Assembly: GCA_947175265.1 (NCBI GenBank)
Contig: CAMWMD010000030.1
Span: 1-38,096, forward strand
DNA: 38,096 bases
Direction of reading: 5' to 3'
Origin: an uncultured Porphyromonadaceae bacterium
GTDB lineage: Bacteria > Bacteroidota > Bacteroidia > Bacteroidales > Muribaculaceae
Shown: one piece after another, positions 9,801 through 18,712 of the stretch
Layout of the letters: each line of letters opens with the position of its first letter
Numbering within the stretch: position 1 is the first letter of the stretch
The notes under the pieces: model-generated
The model's input: only the letters and a program-made list of their open reading frames with translations
What the model was told of the DNA's origin: nothing
The model's database searches: none
Made by a program: the position numbers and the translations under genes

Positions 9801-11572
9801 TCGGCTCCTGTTATATAGGTGGTAGCCGTGCGGTAAGTTCCATTCACAATCTGTTCGATTGTGATGTATCCACCTTTTATGGCCTCTCCGGTAAGGGAGT
9901 CATAGAGGTAACCCTCAACTTCTGTTTTCTCAATTGGAGAAAGATTTTCAATAATTTGATTATCTGTCTCCGAAACCAGATGACTTCCTTCAGCGGGTAT
10001 ATTATAGAGTTGGGCGAGTTCATTCGGTAGACGGATTGCATATTTGAGATTTGCGCCTTCTACCTGACCCGTCAACTCACGGCCTGAACCTAAAAATTCC
10101 CCATATTGACCATACCAGGAAATCTCACATTTGTCAGTAACGTTCTCCCCTTCGGGAGTGGTAATCGTCAATGTGAGGGGATGAGTATGGAGAAGTTGGG
10201 TAAATTCATAATCCTTACCCTCGGAGGGCACCTCGAAATCAAGAAGTTTTCCTAAGGTTGCCCCATTCGGAGACAATACATATAGATTATATTTCAGGTC
10301 GGGAATAAGGTTCCCGAAGAGATATGTATTCTTACCTCGTGTAATTACGAGTTTCTGCGAGCGACCCGTGGAGAGGTTGTCAAGTTGGAGCGATGAGTTG
10401 ACATACCACCCCTCTGAGGCATCTTCGGGGAGGAACACCCTCAGCACGGTTGACTCCTCATCAATGGGAAGTATGCGATAATTGCTCCATCCTCCAGCAC
10501 TCCGGTATAAGTCGAGTGAATTGGCATATACCTTCACGACAAGTCCATCAGGCACACCTTCGAGTCTATCGTTGTAGATTGCAGGCGGGAGGATAGCATA
10601 GCATATTAGTTCCGAAAGTTTTGAACATCCTGAGAATGCGTAATAACCAATTTCTGTCAAGGATTCGGGTAGGGAGAGTTTTGTTAGTTCACCAAGACTC
10701 TCCATGCAATAATTTGGCAACTGCCTTCCACCGGAGGTCCTGCTGTAATCCGCCACTGTCAACAGAGGGAACATGTTCATTATCCCGAAATCATAGTCGG
10801 AAATTCGCCCTATTATTGTCAATGAGGTGACGAAGTTTCTTTCCGATTCATCAACCAGATTGCTGACTGCGCTCCACAGATCGGATTCATTGAAATCGTC
10901 AATGATCAACTCTCCCGTAGCCTTGTTCCATGAGTTGGTGCCGGGGTCTTTGGGTGAGTCGGGATCGTAGACGAACTGTGCGGTATATTCCAGGTCGGTG
11001 GCGCCCATCTTCACCTGGAGATAGGGGTCGACAGAGATAATCTCACCGTTTTGTTTCCAGCAAGAGAACTTGTAAGAGGAAGAGGGATAGGCGTAGAGTG
11101 TGGTTACCTCACCCTCCTTCATGAAACGGTTCTGACCGCTGACGCTACCTCCGGACGAGGGTGTGCAGTAGACGGAGAGGCGATGCTCGTATCCATCAAT
11201 AAAGGGATCACCGGGGTTGGAGGGATTATATTCAGCCTTGTCAAACCATGCTGTGAGCGTAACGTTTGAAGCCGGCATCGTATAATAAAGGTCAGAAGAT
11301 ACAGAAATCACATTCTCTCCCTCCATCCAAGCCCGGAACTTATAGCCGAGTTTTGGCGAGGCTGAGAGAGTGATCTGTGTCCCTTCCGGCACATACTGAG
11401 CACGCGAGGGATTTACGCTACCCCCTTCGACCGGTGCCGTTGCCACGCTGAGACGATAGCCCGTCTGCGGGTCGGGTGGATTTGTGGGGTCGTAACCCAC
11501 ACCACTTCCCCCTTGCGCTTGGAGCCCGAGCACGGTCATCAGGGCGGCAAGTATTAATAATATTCTTCTCAT
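6842..11572 (-). CDS. Giant secreted repeat protein (bacterial-repeat, BspA-type LRR and Ig-like modules) with sorting-like C-terminus
   Basis: The 1576-residue product has a signal peptide (MRRILLILAALMTVLGLQAQ). Two tandem modules follow (about 30-113 and 117-205), each led by a DPxxPxDP linker and resembling the Listeria-type bacterial repeat (GYKFRAWMEGENVIS / SYKFSCWKQNGEIIS). A short BspA-type leucine-rich segment lies at about 270-370 (SLPESLTEIGYYAFSGC). Carboxypeptidase-like modules occur near 560-620 and 1240-1310; the latter has TDEEGNYQWDVPQGEWQV. The last 75 residues resemble a type IX secretion sorting domain, ending in VAKIIVK. I infer a surface or secreted adhesin-like protein. 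It lies 35 nt behind a gene with a similar C-terminus, in one likely operon. The ligand and exact fold of residues 640-1230 are unknown. Confidence 0.8.
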   Translation of the reverse strand: MRRILLILAALMTVLGLQAQGGSGVGYDPTNPPDPQTGYRLSVATAPVEGGSVNPSRAQYVPEGTQITLSASPKLGYKFRAWMEGENVISVSSDLYYTMPASNVTLTAWFDKAEYNPSNPGDPFIDGYEHRLSVYCTPSSGGSVSGQNRFMKEGEVTTLYAYPSSSYKFSCWKQNGEIISVDPYLQVKMGATDLEYTAQFVYDPDSPKDPGTNSWNKATGELIIDDFNESDLWSAVSNLVDESERNFVTSLTIIGRISDYDFGIMNMFPLLTVADYSRTSGGRQLPNYCMESLGELTKLSLPESLTEIGYYAFSGCSKLSELICYAILPPAIYNDRLEGVPDGLVVKVYANSLDLYRSAGGWSNYRILPIDEESTVLRVFLPEDASEGWYVNSSLQLDNLSTGRSQKLVITRGKNTYLFGNLIPDLKYNLYVLSPNGATLGKLLDFEVPSEGKDYEFTQLLHTHPLTLTITTPEGENVTDKCEISWYGQYGEFLGSGRELTGQVEGANLKYAIRLPNELAQLYNIPAEGSHLVSETDNQIIENLSPIEKTEVEGYLYDSLTGEAIKGGYITIEQIVNGTYRTATTYITGADGYFKAWVSNTVGAITAGSSLHHETDLNFTDLKDLVSKILKLLLKPLSGNKVSLTMLSRKNVVKGIEDEATVPYSDYANLVFKIRNLTSGEQMSHYLFANPDLILLDEAKAGDKIEIIAEPRNGDYTNATAVVELKGDKNKATLLFVPQGEISLSYGASGAENNVAMLYDKDGKLVSKTDFINGKGNFSNLSEGDYTVVAMEATGKYSSAGSLSEFRQSNLTEGEDYLLSEVRVENGYIEPVYFDLIPKLDITLPTYTGAETAVSVNKTSVTVGGFVTVRSKVDILPEYADKIDKVKITFSIPEGCDYVENSLLLGGESNFTTIGDHTLSVDLPVKYANPRFCIIPRTAGDYRPSAVLEFEVDGQTVVQPIGSALFVANDFSISVPEKTSSPKISARGTAKPQSDVKVYDNGVFIGSTHTQPNGEWRLSFNLFNADNEAEHIIYARITTKDGVEYRTSAGTTIYDNEWAELTDIIMMNGSASIDFNQPDATTKAGSYSYVPGDDMFTFKTVFKNGKAADVENLKFIILLSDGSRREILAKYLPSSNVWTAALGFADIDRLPVNVKAIYTEKRMYGEDADNLVDNIKQSFRCPDVIPVIDPSGYVYEAVTSNRLQGVTATIYYKELVENMYGEVETRATKWYAEEYAQLNPQFTDEEGNYQWDVPQGEWQVRFEKEGYELFSTDWLPVPPPQLDINVGLVQMVAPEVVGVKAYEDGVEISFSKYMQNASVAAGRVVVTADGKNVEGTVRPLNLEVAPNGEEYASVFRFEPVSPITVRNVNVIVSKGVSYAGVQMQGAFEQEFAVEAEVKSINAPEIKELEVNDEGHIEVTVLPANASAGKILNVSLKSPIASIPKNVLIGEDGKAKVDIVPELLGSTILTFTVEGVSDLKTETRLNLYSKDVISDVETLPGDQSLLIMMKSDGVITVKGVNGRLTCIDLYDAAGMSLAPTRRVDSDSSFRVDGILKGFVIVKAVNSEEEAVAKIIVK

Positions 11573-11607
11573 CTGCTTGAATCTTTAATTATTCGTAGCG
11601 GAATGAT

Positions 11608-14600
11608 TTATTTACCGACAACAACTTTCACCACTTTTTCACCGGCTTTTACGATATAAATACCGGAGTGGAGTTCAGTTGAGAGAGAATCCGTCACCTG
11701 CGAGATAAGAGTCATTCCGTCGGCAGCAATTACGCTAACGGGGATTGCTGAGGGAGCGACAACAGAGAGTATGTTGCCGTTGACATTTACAGAGATACCT
11801 GAACCGGATACGTTCTCCTCCACACCTGAATTGAGGGGAAGGGGACGTACTGCGAGGGTAAATCGTGCCTCATCGTTGCCGTCAGACTCAAATGTGCAGT
11901 CACCCTTTGAGAGATTGGTTTCCACTCCGGTCTTGGAGTCAAGAAGGAAAGCCTCAAAATTATCCGCACGTCGTGTGGTGAGAGAGATTGTATAAGTGCC
12001 TTTTTGAAGTTTGGTTCCCACGGGGAAAGATCCGTTTCCGAGAGGCTGCTCATCGATTGCCATTCTCATACCGTTGTTGAGCATGAATATCTGTGGAGTC
12101 TCAGCGTTCATAGCGGGGAATTTGGAAGCATCGCGGTTAGATTCGTATGCTGCGGAAGCCTCCTCGTTTACTACGAGACGTGTGCGGTCAGTGCCGTTCT
12201 CACCTTTAATATTGAGGTTGAAGAGAGCGCGATCTGCTGAAGCACGGGTAAGGTTCTCCTCTGTCTCGTAAAGTGCTTGGCATGCTTCAACGGAATGGGC
12301 ACGCCCTTCAGGTTTGAGAGTAAGTTGAGCGCCAGTCTCCACCTCCTGTTTCTGCACGAAGAAGGCCTGGAAAGGCTCCAATACCAATTCATCATCAAGA
12401 GGAGAATAAGCCTCATAACGCCAATTCCAATAATCATCTTTATTTGTATAGATTGTGACAGGCCCATCAAAATTAACCGCCTTGAGATTAAGGTAAGCCG
12501 GGAAGGAATTGCCCACGAGATTCCATGAAGCATTGTGAGGAAATTCAGAGGGATATTCGTTAAGCGACTTCACGACATCATCCTTAGCGAAGTAAGCATT
12601 TCCATTTCCATCTTTTGCCGGACGGAAAGTGAAACTAACATCAGAACCATTCTCTTTCGCACAATGGAAAATATAACCTTCTCCGGCTTTCAGAACGTCG
12701 TTGTCTGTCATATTTTCCCATGTAGACTTGCCCTCATTCATAGCCGCACGGTTTTCACCGTTATAGCGGCGGACGACCCAAAGTGCATCCTTATCAACCT
12801 CAATATCCTTGACTTTGATATCAAACGGGAACGAAAGGAAATGCCAGCAATTGGAACTCAGGTATTTACAAACCTTCAAATTATCGGCACTCACCTCCGA
12901 CTCAGCAATGAAAGTAGAATAACTATCCTGTGAGAAATCGTTCAATACGAGCTGTGCTTTTCTCGCTACTGTAAGCCTGCCACTTAGTAAATTTATGTTA
13001 GCTTTTTCAGCAATCCACTTATCGCTGACAAGTTTATATTCACGTTCACGAATTTCCAGATTAGTCAGATCTTCCTCTATTGGATAGATATATTTGAAAT
13101 TACGGAAAGCATCGCTTACCATATACTCATTGAGAGTTAGAGCTGGAACATATAACTCACAATTCTTTGATATTAAGTGGAAAGCTTCATTATCTGAAAG
13201 TTGATATGGAAATACAGCGTTAAATGAAACTTTTTCCAACGCTTCATCGACCCTAAGGGCATAGGAATCTAAATATGTAATAGTCGATGGAAGAGAAATC
13301 TCTTTAAGTTTGTGACAATATATAAATGCATCACCTACAATCCTGGTTAATCCCTCAGGTAAAATAATTCTTTCTATCTCAGTATTTTCAAAAGCGTTGT
13401 ACCCAATAGTTTTTAAATTACTGCCTAATTCAATCTTGGTTAGAGGAGCATGTCTGAATGCATAATTACCGATTGTCTCTATATCTTCTAATATTGCTTC
13501 TCTTAATACAGAATTATAAAATGCTTCTGACCCTATCTTCTTAAGACTTCTTGGGAAAGTTAGTTTTGCCAATGATCTGGTATTCCTGAATGACTCAGCT
13601 TCAATTTCTAACATTCCTTCTGGAAGATTGATTTCTTCAAGTGAAATACATTCATCAAAGGCATTTCCTCCAATACCTTCAATACCATCTGGAAGTACTA
13701 CTTTCCTAAGGTATTCAAGATTATTACAACCAGTCATTTTTTTCAAACCGGTTACTTCTGACATATCAATTATTTCCAAGTAAGGCATTCTTCGAAAAAT
13801 ACGACAGTCATCTTCATTAGGTGTTCCGGTAATTATCAGCCAGTTTACGGTCTCTAAGTTAGAGACGTAATCAGAGATTGATGATGCCAAAGTGCCGGGA
13901 GAAGCTACATTGACAGTTACAGGTGCATACTCCTCACTCCATACACTCGTGGTGACCTGAGATTTTATTCCCTCGGTATACTTCTCGCGCAAATTGTTGG
14001 GCACATAAATACGTATTTGAGAACCAATACCTTCATTCATTGACATAGAAGGTATTTCATTGGAGATAAAATGGTAGTCACGAGGTGCTTTATCGCTATT
14101 TCTCACATCAAAATACCCATCCCACTTTATATTCTTTGTGCTCTCTGAAAGGAATATACGTCCCAAAGAGTTTGCATTTTCAAAAGAATATCCTTCCATC
14201 CAATCTTCATAACCCCACTCATTTGTAACATAATAACCTCCTTCTTCGAAATGCACATTTTCTGTTGGAATCGTAAATACTTCGTTTCCATCTGAAATTA
14301 CCACCTCATCGGGAGTAGTGACATATTGAGCAGTAGTATTGATACCGGTCAAGATGATTTTACTGTTGTCTACGACAGTTTGAGTTTCCCCTGTGGGATT
14401 CCCATTATCGTCTAAAACATCTTCTTGGGAAGTGAACGGCATCAACACTTTAAACAGAAACTCATCCCCATTATCGTCTGTACCGGAATAATTGTAAAGG
14501 GAATTTCCATTAGTTGGGGTTATGGTCACCTTTATTGGCATTTTCTCTCCATTTGCCGACAGCACCACACGCCGGGCATCTTTGTAATCATTCACTATGG

Positions 14601-14682
14601 TTGCATCCATAGGGAGAGAGAGGAACAATGTGCCGCCCAACATTGCAGCAGCGGCAAGTCTTCTGAGTGTAAATTCTCTCAT
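11608..14682 (-). CDS. BspA-type leucine-rich-repeat surface protein with sorting-like C-terminus
   Basis: The start at 14682 is chosen because it gives a signal peptide (MREFTLRRLAAAAMLGGTLF...). The frame stays open to an ATG at 14787, which would add 35 polar residues before it. The product is 1024 residues. Residues about 280-530 carry at least seven BspA/LRR_5 repeats with the pattern LPEGhxxIxxxAFxxC, for example LPDGIEGIGGNAFDECISL. A beta-rich region follows that mentions no known enzyme motif. The last 65 residues resemble a type IX sorting domain, ending HSGIYIVKAGEKVVKVVVGK. Such proteins are usually surface-exposed adhesins. It has its own consensus promoter (14834-14865) and is the first gene of the pair. 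Confidence 0.82.
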   Translation of the reverse strand: MREFTLRRLAAAAMLGGTLFLSLPMDATIVNDYKDARRVVLSANGEKMPIKVTITPTNGNSLYNYSGTDDNGDEFLFKVLMPFTSQEDVLDDNGNPTGETQTVVDNSKIILTGINTTAQYVTTPDEVVISDGNEVFTIPTENVHFEEGGYYVTNEWGYEDWMEGYSFENANSLGRIFLSESTKNIKWDGYFDVRNSDKAPRDYHFISNEIPSMSMNEGIGSQIRIYVPNNLREKYTEGIKSQVTTSVWSEEYAPVTVNVASPGTLASSISDYVSNLETVNWLIITGTPNEDDCRIFRRMPYLEIIDMSEVTGLKKMTGCNNLEYLRKVVLPDGIEGIGGNAFDECISLEEINLPEGMLEIEAESFRNTRSLAKLTFPRSLKKIGSEAFYNSVLREAILEDIETIGNYAFRHAPLTKIELGSNLKTIGYNAFENTEIERIILPEGLTRIVGDAFIYCHKLKEISLPSTITYLDSYALRVDEALEKVSFNAVFPYQLSDNEAFHLISKNCELYVPALTLNEYMVSDAFRNFKYIYPIEEDLTNLEIREREYKLVSDKWIAEKANINLLSGRLTVARKAQLVLNDFSQDSYSTFIAESEVSADNLKVCKYLSSNCWHFLSFPFDIKVKDIEVDKDALWVVRRYNGENRAAMNEGKSTWENMTDNDVLKAGEGYIFHCAKENGSDVSFTFRPAKDGNGNAYFAKDDVVKSLNEYPSEFPHNASWNLVGNSFPAYLNLKAVNFDGPVTIYTNKDDYWNWRYEAYSPLDDELVLEPFQAFFVQKQEVETGAQLTLKPEGRAHSVEACQALYETEENLTRASADRALFNLNIKGENGTDRTRLVVNEEASAAYESNRDASKFPAMNAETPQIFMLNNGMRMAIDEQPLGNGSFPVGTKLQKGTYTISLTTRRADNFEAFLLDSKTGVETNLSKGDCTFESDGNDEARFTLAVRPLPLNSGVEENVSGSGISVNVNGNILSVVAPSAIPVSVIAADGMTLISQVTDSLSTELHSGIYIVKAGEKVVKVVVGK

Positions 14683-14833
14683 AATGTTTAAATTAGTATT
14701 AAGCGGGTTCCAGGCCTTATTAAGTTTGTTTATATTATTTGACTTGAAGGGAACCACAGGAAATCGGCATCTCCTCAGCAAGTTCATATAAGTTCATTCT
14801 CTATCAAGCAATTATGCCTCGTTATCTTAGTTG

Positions 14834-14865
14834 CAAAAGTAATAAGGATTATACAATTTCCCAAA
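14834..14865 (-). promoter_or_regulatory. Consensus Bacteroidetes promoter for the LRR/repeat-protein operon
   Basis: On the minus strand TTTG (14862-14865) is followed after exactly 20 nt by TACTTTTG (14834-14841), a full match to TTTG-N20-TAnnTTTG. The start point should be near 14828, giving a leader of about 145 nt before the chosen ATG at 14682. Confidence 0.85.
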
Positions 14866-14974
14866 TTTATCGTCTCTTTTATTAACAAATTAACATCCCT
14901 TCAGCAAAATTACTCCACGAGTTGAGGCTATGACTTGCGAAGGGTGTTAAAACAAGGGATTAAGGGAGGATTAA

Positions 14975-15012
14975 AAAAGAAGATGGGAGAGGCAAAAGCT
15001 GCTTCTCCCATC
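14975..15012 (-). terminator. Intrinsic terminator of the phosphofructokinase gene
   Basis: GATGGGAGA (14982-14990) pairs perfectly with TCTCCCATC (15004-15012), and on the minus strand is followed by a T-rich tract (complement of 14973-14981). It lies 25 nt past the stop codon at 15037. Confidence 0.88.
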
Positions 15013-15036
15013 CGGATAGGTTTATAAGGTAAATTC

Positions 15037-16692
15037 TCAGATTTCTTTGTCGTGCTCGAGAAGGAGAGTCATCGACGGACGGTCGCAGATCTCGGAGGGA
15101 CCGAAATACTGGATCGGGCCGGGATACTGATAGAGGGTATTCAACGCGAGAGTCTCACGCATTGAAGCGAACTTCAGGTAAGGACGGCCATTGAGGTTGA
15201 CGAGAGCCTTCTGGATAACGGGTTTCATCTTACCGTTGCGACGCTCCATGTTCATCATCATTGTGATAGGTATACCGCCGGCAATCCAGTTCTCAGATTT
15301 GTCGGTGAGGTTGCGCACAGAACTCATGTAGCCTGTCAGACCTGCGTTGATGAGCATTGCTGCGTTGAAACCGAGTGCATAAGTGTAGTCAGCATCAAAG
15401 TTTGTCGGGTCAGCGCAACGTCCCTCATAACCGAAGAAGTGGTGCTGGGCGTTGAATTTGCCGGAATACTGACCGTTCTCAGCCATCTCGTCAAGACGCT
15501 GAGCCACCATCTGGCTCAGGAGGCTCTCAGTCTGGATGAGAGAAACCTGCACGTTGCCGTGGCTGTCGCGGTCGAGACTCAACTGGAGGGCGATTGAGGT
15601 GGGGAGGCTCTTGTAAAGATCGGCATTCGCACCGGTGAGGAATGAATGTATCTTCTCAAGTTTAGACTCGTTCTCAAGACCTTCAAGTTCAGAACCGTGG
15701 TTAGCGAGCACCTCGTTGAGTTCTGCGATAAGATCCTTCATTGAGGGGATGAACTCGATAAGACCTTCAGGAACAAGAACCGTACCGAAGTTCCAGCCCA
15801 TCTTGGCACGCTCGGAGATGACGTAGCAAATATAGTTGACGATGTTGTCAAGAGTCATGCGTTTAGCAAGCACCTCCTCAGAGATAATGCAGATGTTGGG
15901 CTGAGTCTCGAGGGCACATTCGAGAGCGATGTGAGAAGCCGAACGGCCCATGAGTTTGATGAAGTGGTAGTATTTCTTTGCAGAGTTACAGTCGCGCTGG
16001 ATGTTACCGATTACCTCACTGTAGACCTTGCAAGCGGTGTCGAAACCGAAAGAGGTCTCGATCCATTTGTTCTTAAGGTCGCCGTCGATGGTCTTGGGAA
16101 CACCTATCACCTGAACGCCTGCACCGATATTCTGATAATACTCGGCAAGCACAGCGGCGTTAGTATTTGAATCGTCACCGCCGATTATAACGAGAGCCTT
16201 GATGTTGAGCTCCTTAAGACATTTCAGACCAGCCTCGAACTGCTCGGGAGTCTCAAGTTTCGTACGGCCGGAACCGATGATGTCGAAACCGCCGGTATTG
16301 CGATAGTCCTTAAGGAAACCGGCAGTGATCTCCATATACTGGTGATTTATGAAACCGGAAGGCCCCATAAGGAAGCCATAAAGGCGGCACTCCTTGTTGA
16401 GACGCTTGATACCGTCGAAAATACCGCTCACGACGTTGTGTCCGCCGGGAGCCTGACCGCCCGAGAGGATGATACCAACGTTGAACGGCTCTTCCACACG
16501 CTCCTCGTTGTTTGCCTCCTCGAACTGAACGATAGGAAGACCGTAGGTGTGGGGGAACAGTTTCTTGATCTCCTCCTGGTCAGCTACAGACTGGGTAGCC
16601 TCACCGATATGGAGTTTCACGGGACCCTGAAGGGCCTTGGGAAGTTTGGGCTGATATTCTGCCCTGACTCTTTGAAGTGGACTCTTTTTCAT
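15037..16692 (-). CDS. pfp: Pyrophosphate-dependent phosphofructokinase (diphosphate-fructose-6-phosphate 1-phosphotransferase), long form
   Basis: This 551-residue enzyme interconverts fructose 6-phosphate and fructose 1,6-bisphosphate using pyrophosphate, in glycolysis and gluconeogenesis in the cytosol. The donor-site motif GGQAPGGHN lies at 78-86. GGDDSNT at 171-177 carries the second Asp that marks PPi-dependent enzymes; ATP enzymes have GGDGS. PKTIDGDL (199-206) holds the catalytic Asp and the Lys typical of PPi use, and MGRS (248-251) binds the sugar phosphate. Length about 550 fits the long PfpB-like group common in Bacteroidetes and plants. It has its own promoter just past the kdsB stop and its own terminator, so it is monocistronic. 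Confidence 0.96.
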   Translation of the reverse strand: MKKSPLQRVRAEYQPKLPKALQGPVKLHIGEATQSVADQEEIKKLFPHTYGLPIVQFEEANNEERVEEPFNVGIILSGGQAPGGHNVVSGIFDGIKRLNKECRLYGFLMGPSGFINHQYMEITAGFLKDYRNTGGFDIIGSGRTKLETPEQFEAGLKCLKELNIKALVIIGGDDSNTNAAVLAEYYQNIGAGVQVIGVPKTIDGDLKNKWIETSFGFDTACKVYSEVIGNIQRDCNSAKKYYHFIKLMGRSASHIALECALETQPNICIISEEVLAKRMTLDNIVNYICYVISERAKMGWNFGTVLVPEGLIEFIPSMKDLIAELNEVLANHGSELEGLENESKLEKIHSFLTGANADLYKSLPTSIALQLSLDRDSHGNVQVSLIQTESLLSQMVAQRLDEMAENGQYSGKFNAQHHFFGYEGRCADPTNFDADYTYALGFNAAMLINAGLTGYMSSVRNLTDKSENWIAGGIPITMMMNMERRNGKMKPVIQKALVNLNGRPYLKFASMRETLALNTLYQYPGPIQYFGPSEICDRPSMTLLLEHDKEI

Positions 16693-16730
16693 TATTGTAT
16701 TTTTACCTTAAGGGGATATGTTTCTGACCA

Positions 16731-16762
16731 CAAAATTAGCAAATAGGATTGAAAACTGCAAC
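16731..16762 (-). promoter_or_regulatory. Promoter of the phosphofructokinase gene
   Basis: On the minus strand TAATTTTG (16731-16738) lies 20 nt downstream of GTTG (16759-16762), a 3-of-4 match to the -33 TTTG. It sits directly behind the kdsB stop codon (16764) and gives a leader of about 30 nt. Confidence 0.75.
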
Positions 16763-16763
16763 T

Positions 16764-17543
16764 TTATTTTCCCTGCGGGTCATTTTTTGCTTTCAACCAT
16801 TCCTCGGCAGCCTCCAGGTCGGCGGGCGTGTCGATACCTATTGTCGGTTCGGAGGTTATGGCCGTGCTCACACGGTAGCCGTTCTCAAGCCAGCGGAGTT
16901 GCTCCAGACTCTCGGCCTTCTCCAGCGGACTCCTTTTCAGACCGGTGATTTCTCCGAGAGTTTCGTAGCAGTAGGCGTATATCCCCACGTGGGTGAAGAA
17001 TGTGTGACGGCTAAGCCAATCCTGCCACTCCACACCCCTTATGTATGGGATTATGCTCCTGCTGAAATATAGGGCGTTGCCCTTCTCCCCCCTGACGACC
17101 TTGACAAGATTAGGATCGAAAAGGGCTTCAAAACCGAGCGAGGGGTCAAACTCCCTGACGAGAGTGGCGATGCGGGTGGAATCATCATCGAAGCAGCCCA
17201 TGAGCGCCTTAATTTGGGAGGGGGCGATAAAAGGCTCATCACCCTGCACATTTATCACCACATCGGCCGGCTTCCCGAGGATACAGAAAGCCTCATACAC
17301 CCTATCCGTGCCGCTCTGGTGATCGGGGGAGGTCATGACGGCCTTGAATCCTGCATTCTCGACGCACTCCTTTATACGCTCGTCGTCGGTAGCCACGGCA
17401 ACGGGAATCCCCGTCTCGGACACCCTGCGGCAAACGCGCACAATCATCTCCTCGCCACCGATTTTTGCGAGAGGCTTACCCGGGAAACGGCTTGAGGAGT
17501 AACGGGCCGGGATTATGGCTATGAAACTTTTATTCTTGCTCAT
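16764..17543 (-). CDS. kdsB: 3-deoxy-manno-octulosonate cytidylyltransferase (CMP-Kdo synthetase)
   Basis: The 259-residue enzyme activates Kdo with CTP to give CMP-Kdo for the inner core of lipopolysaccharide. The N-terminal nucleotide-binding motif IPARYSSSRFPGKPL lies at 11-25. TSPDHQSGTDR (71-81) and VQGDEPFI (99-106) are family signatures, the Asp102 region binding Mg2+, and TPADLEAAEEW is the usual C-terminal motif. Length is normal (about 250). It is the last gene of a three-gene run, starting 16 nt after the stop of the flippase-like gene, which ties it to envelope glycan synthesis. kdsA, for the preceding branch of the pathway, lies separately at 25.2 kb. Confidence 0.96.
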   Translation of the reverse strand: MSKNKSFIAIIPARYSSSRFPGKPLAKIGGEEMIVRVCRRVSETGIPVAVATDDERIKECVENAGFKAVMTSPDHQSGTDRVYEAFCILGKPADVVINVQGDEPFIAPSQIKALMGCFDDDSTRIATLVREFDPSLGFEALFDPNLVKVVRGEKGNALYFSRSIIPYIRGVEWQDWLSRHTFFTHVGIYAYCYETLGEITGLKRSPLEKAESLEQLRWLENGYRVSTAITSEPTIGIDTPADLEAAEEWLKAKNDPQGK

Positions 17544-17559
17544 ATATGGCGATGTTTGA

Positions 17560-18666
17560 TTATTTGTCGGAAGATGTTGAGGAGGGGGTGGAGGATGGTT
17601 TGTGCAGACGGGTGATTGTCTTCTTCAGCCATTCAGGTACAAGCACAGCCCCAATGCAGAGATACACATAATAGGAGATAATACGCCAGAAAATGGCGAG
17701 GATGAGGGCCAAGCCGGCAGTCGGAATCAGGTCGGCGTAATATTCGGAGAAAAGCCATTCGCTGAGACCCGACCCTCCGGGAGTGGGACTCACCATGAGC
17801 ACCACCCAGATGACGAGTTGGCGCGCCAGAATCACCCATTGCGCATGGTTGTCCTGCGGAAGGAAACCGAGGAAGAGGGCATTCACGACAAGATAACGTG
17901 AAAACCAAGAGAGCGCGGTGCCTCCGAACACCTCCAGCCAGAAGCGGAACGGTTTGGTGCGCAACTCCTTTGAAGTGGCCACCATGTTGTCGGCGAGTCC
18001 GGTAGCCGAGCCTTTCCATTTTCTGAGCCATTTCCACCCGAAAATCTTATATATCACTTTCCTTATCCATTCAGGTTTCCAGATGATTCCGCTGAAGAGG
18101 ACAAAGGTCCACACAAAAATTGCGGCATATACGAGCCAGAAAGTAAGGCGTATCCCGTGGGTGAAAGCATCCCCGCCTGATGTGAATATCTCATGCCCGG
18201 GTGTGAGCAACACAACTATCGGACAAGAAATGACAAAGAAAAGTTCGTCGAGGAAAAGGGTGGTTATCATGAGCGTGGTGGCTCTTCCGAACTCAATCCC
18301 CTGGGAATTGAGGAAGACCATGCCGAGCGAACTGCCTCCTACCGCCGAAGGAGTGACGCATGACGTGAACTCACACAGGAAATCTACCTTAAAGGCTTGA
18401 CTCCAGCGCAACTGGTGATCTGTGAGAGCCCTGAATCTCCAACTGAGTCCGAAATCACGTCCGAACATGCAGAGGAACGCAAGGCCAATGCAGACCCAAG
18501 TCCACGGAGTGAAATGGATGCTATGCCACACCTCCGCAAGATTCTCCTTCTTCGCGTCGTGCCAGAACATGAGCCCTACCACTGTAAGTCCAATCGCCAC
18601 CGGGAGCATCACCTTCCAGAAGGAGAACATTTCTGACCCTGATTTTCTTTTCACTTCATCTGCCAT
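17560..18666 (-). CDS. Lysylphosphatidylglycerol-synthase-TM-like (UPF0104) integral membrane protein
   Basis: The 368-residue protein has about eight predicted membrane helices and the features of the UPF0104/AglD-like family that makes up the flippase part of MprF. These include CEFTSCVTPSAVGGSSLGMVF, the WVVLMVSPTPGGSGLSEW segment with its PTPGGSG turn, and a long polar loop near residues 200-225. It lacks the soluble aminoacyltransferase domain of MprF, so it is not a complete lysyl-PG synthase. By family analogy it may move a lipid or lipid-linked sugar across the inner membrane. It lies between a glycosyltransferase gene (46-nt gap) and kdsB (16-nt gap), which supports a role in a glycolipid pathway. 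The C-terminus is Ser/Thr-rich. Confidence 0.85.
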   Translation of the reverse strand: MADEVKRKSGSEMFSFWKVMLPVAIGLTVVGLMFWHDAKKENLAEVWHSIHFTPWTWVCIGLAFLCMFGRDFGLSWRFRALTDHQLRWSQAFKVDFLCEFTSCVTPSAVGGSSLGMVFLNSQGIEFGRATTLMITTLFLDELFFVISCPIVVLLTPGHEIFTSGGDAFTHGIRLTFWLVYAAIFVWTFVLFSGIIWKPEWIRKVIYKIFGWKWLRKWKGSATGLADNMVATSKELRTKPFRFWLEVFGGTALSWFSRYLVVNALFLGFLPQDNHAQWVILARQLVIWVVLMVSPTPGGSGLSEWLFSEYYADLIPTAGLALILAIFWRIISYYVYLCIGAVLVPEWLKKTITRLHKPSSTPSSTSSDK

Positions 18667-18712
18667 AAATTCATACGGATTGATAATGGTATCTCTTGGT
18701 TAATCTGACTTT

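Larger units (their letters stand above)
14683..15036. other. Intergenic region with long 5' leader, promoter and terminator
   Basis: Reading leftward, this region contains a leader of about 145 nt for the LRR gene (14683-14827), the consensus promoter (14834-14865), and a second isolated TAATTTTG -7 motif on the minus strand (14905-14912) without a clear -33 partner. An inverted repeat has arms at 14892-14902 and 14939-14948 with one bulged base. The terminator of the phosphofructokinase gene is at 14975-15012. No coding sequence is convincing. Confidence 0.6.
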
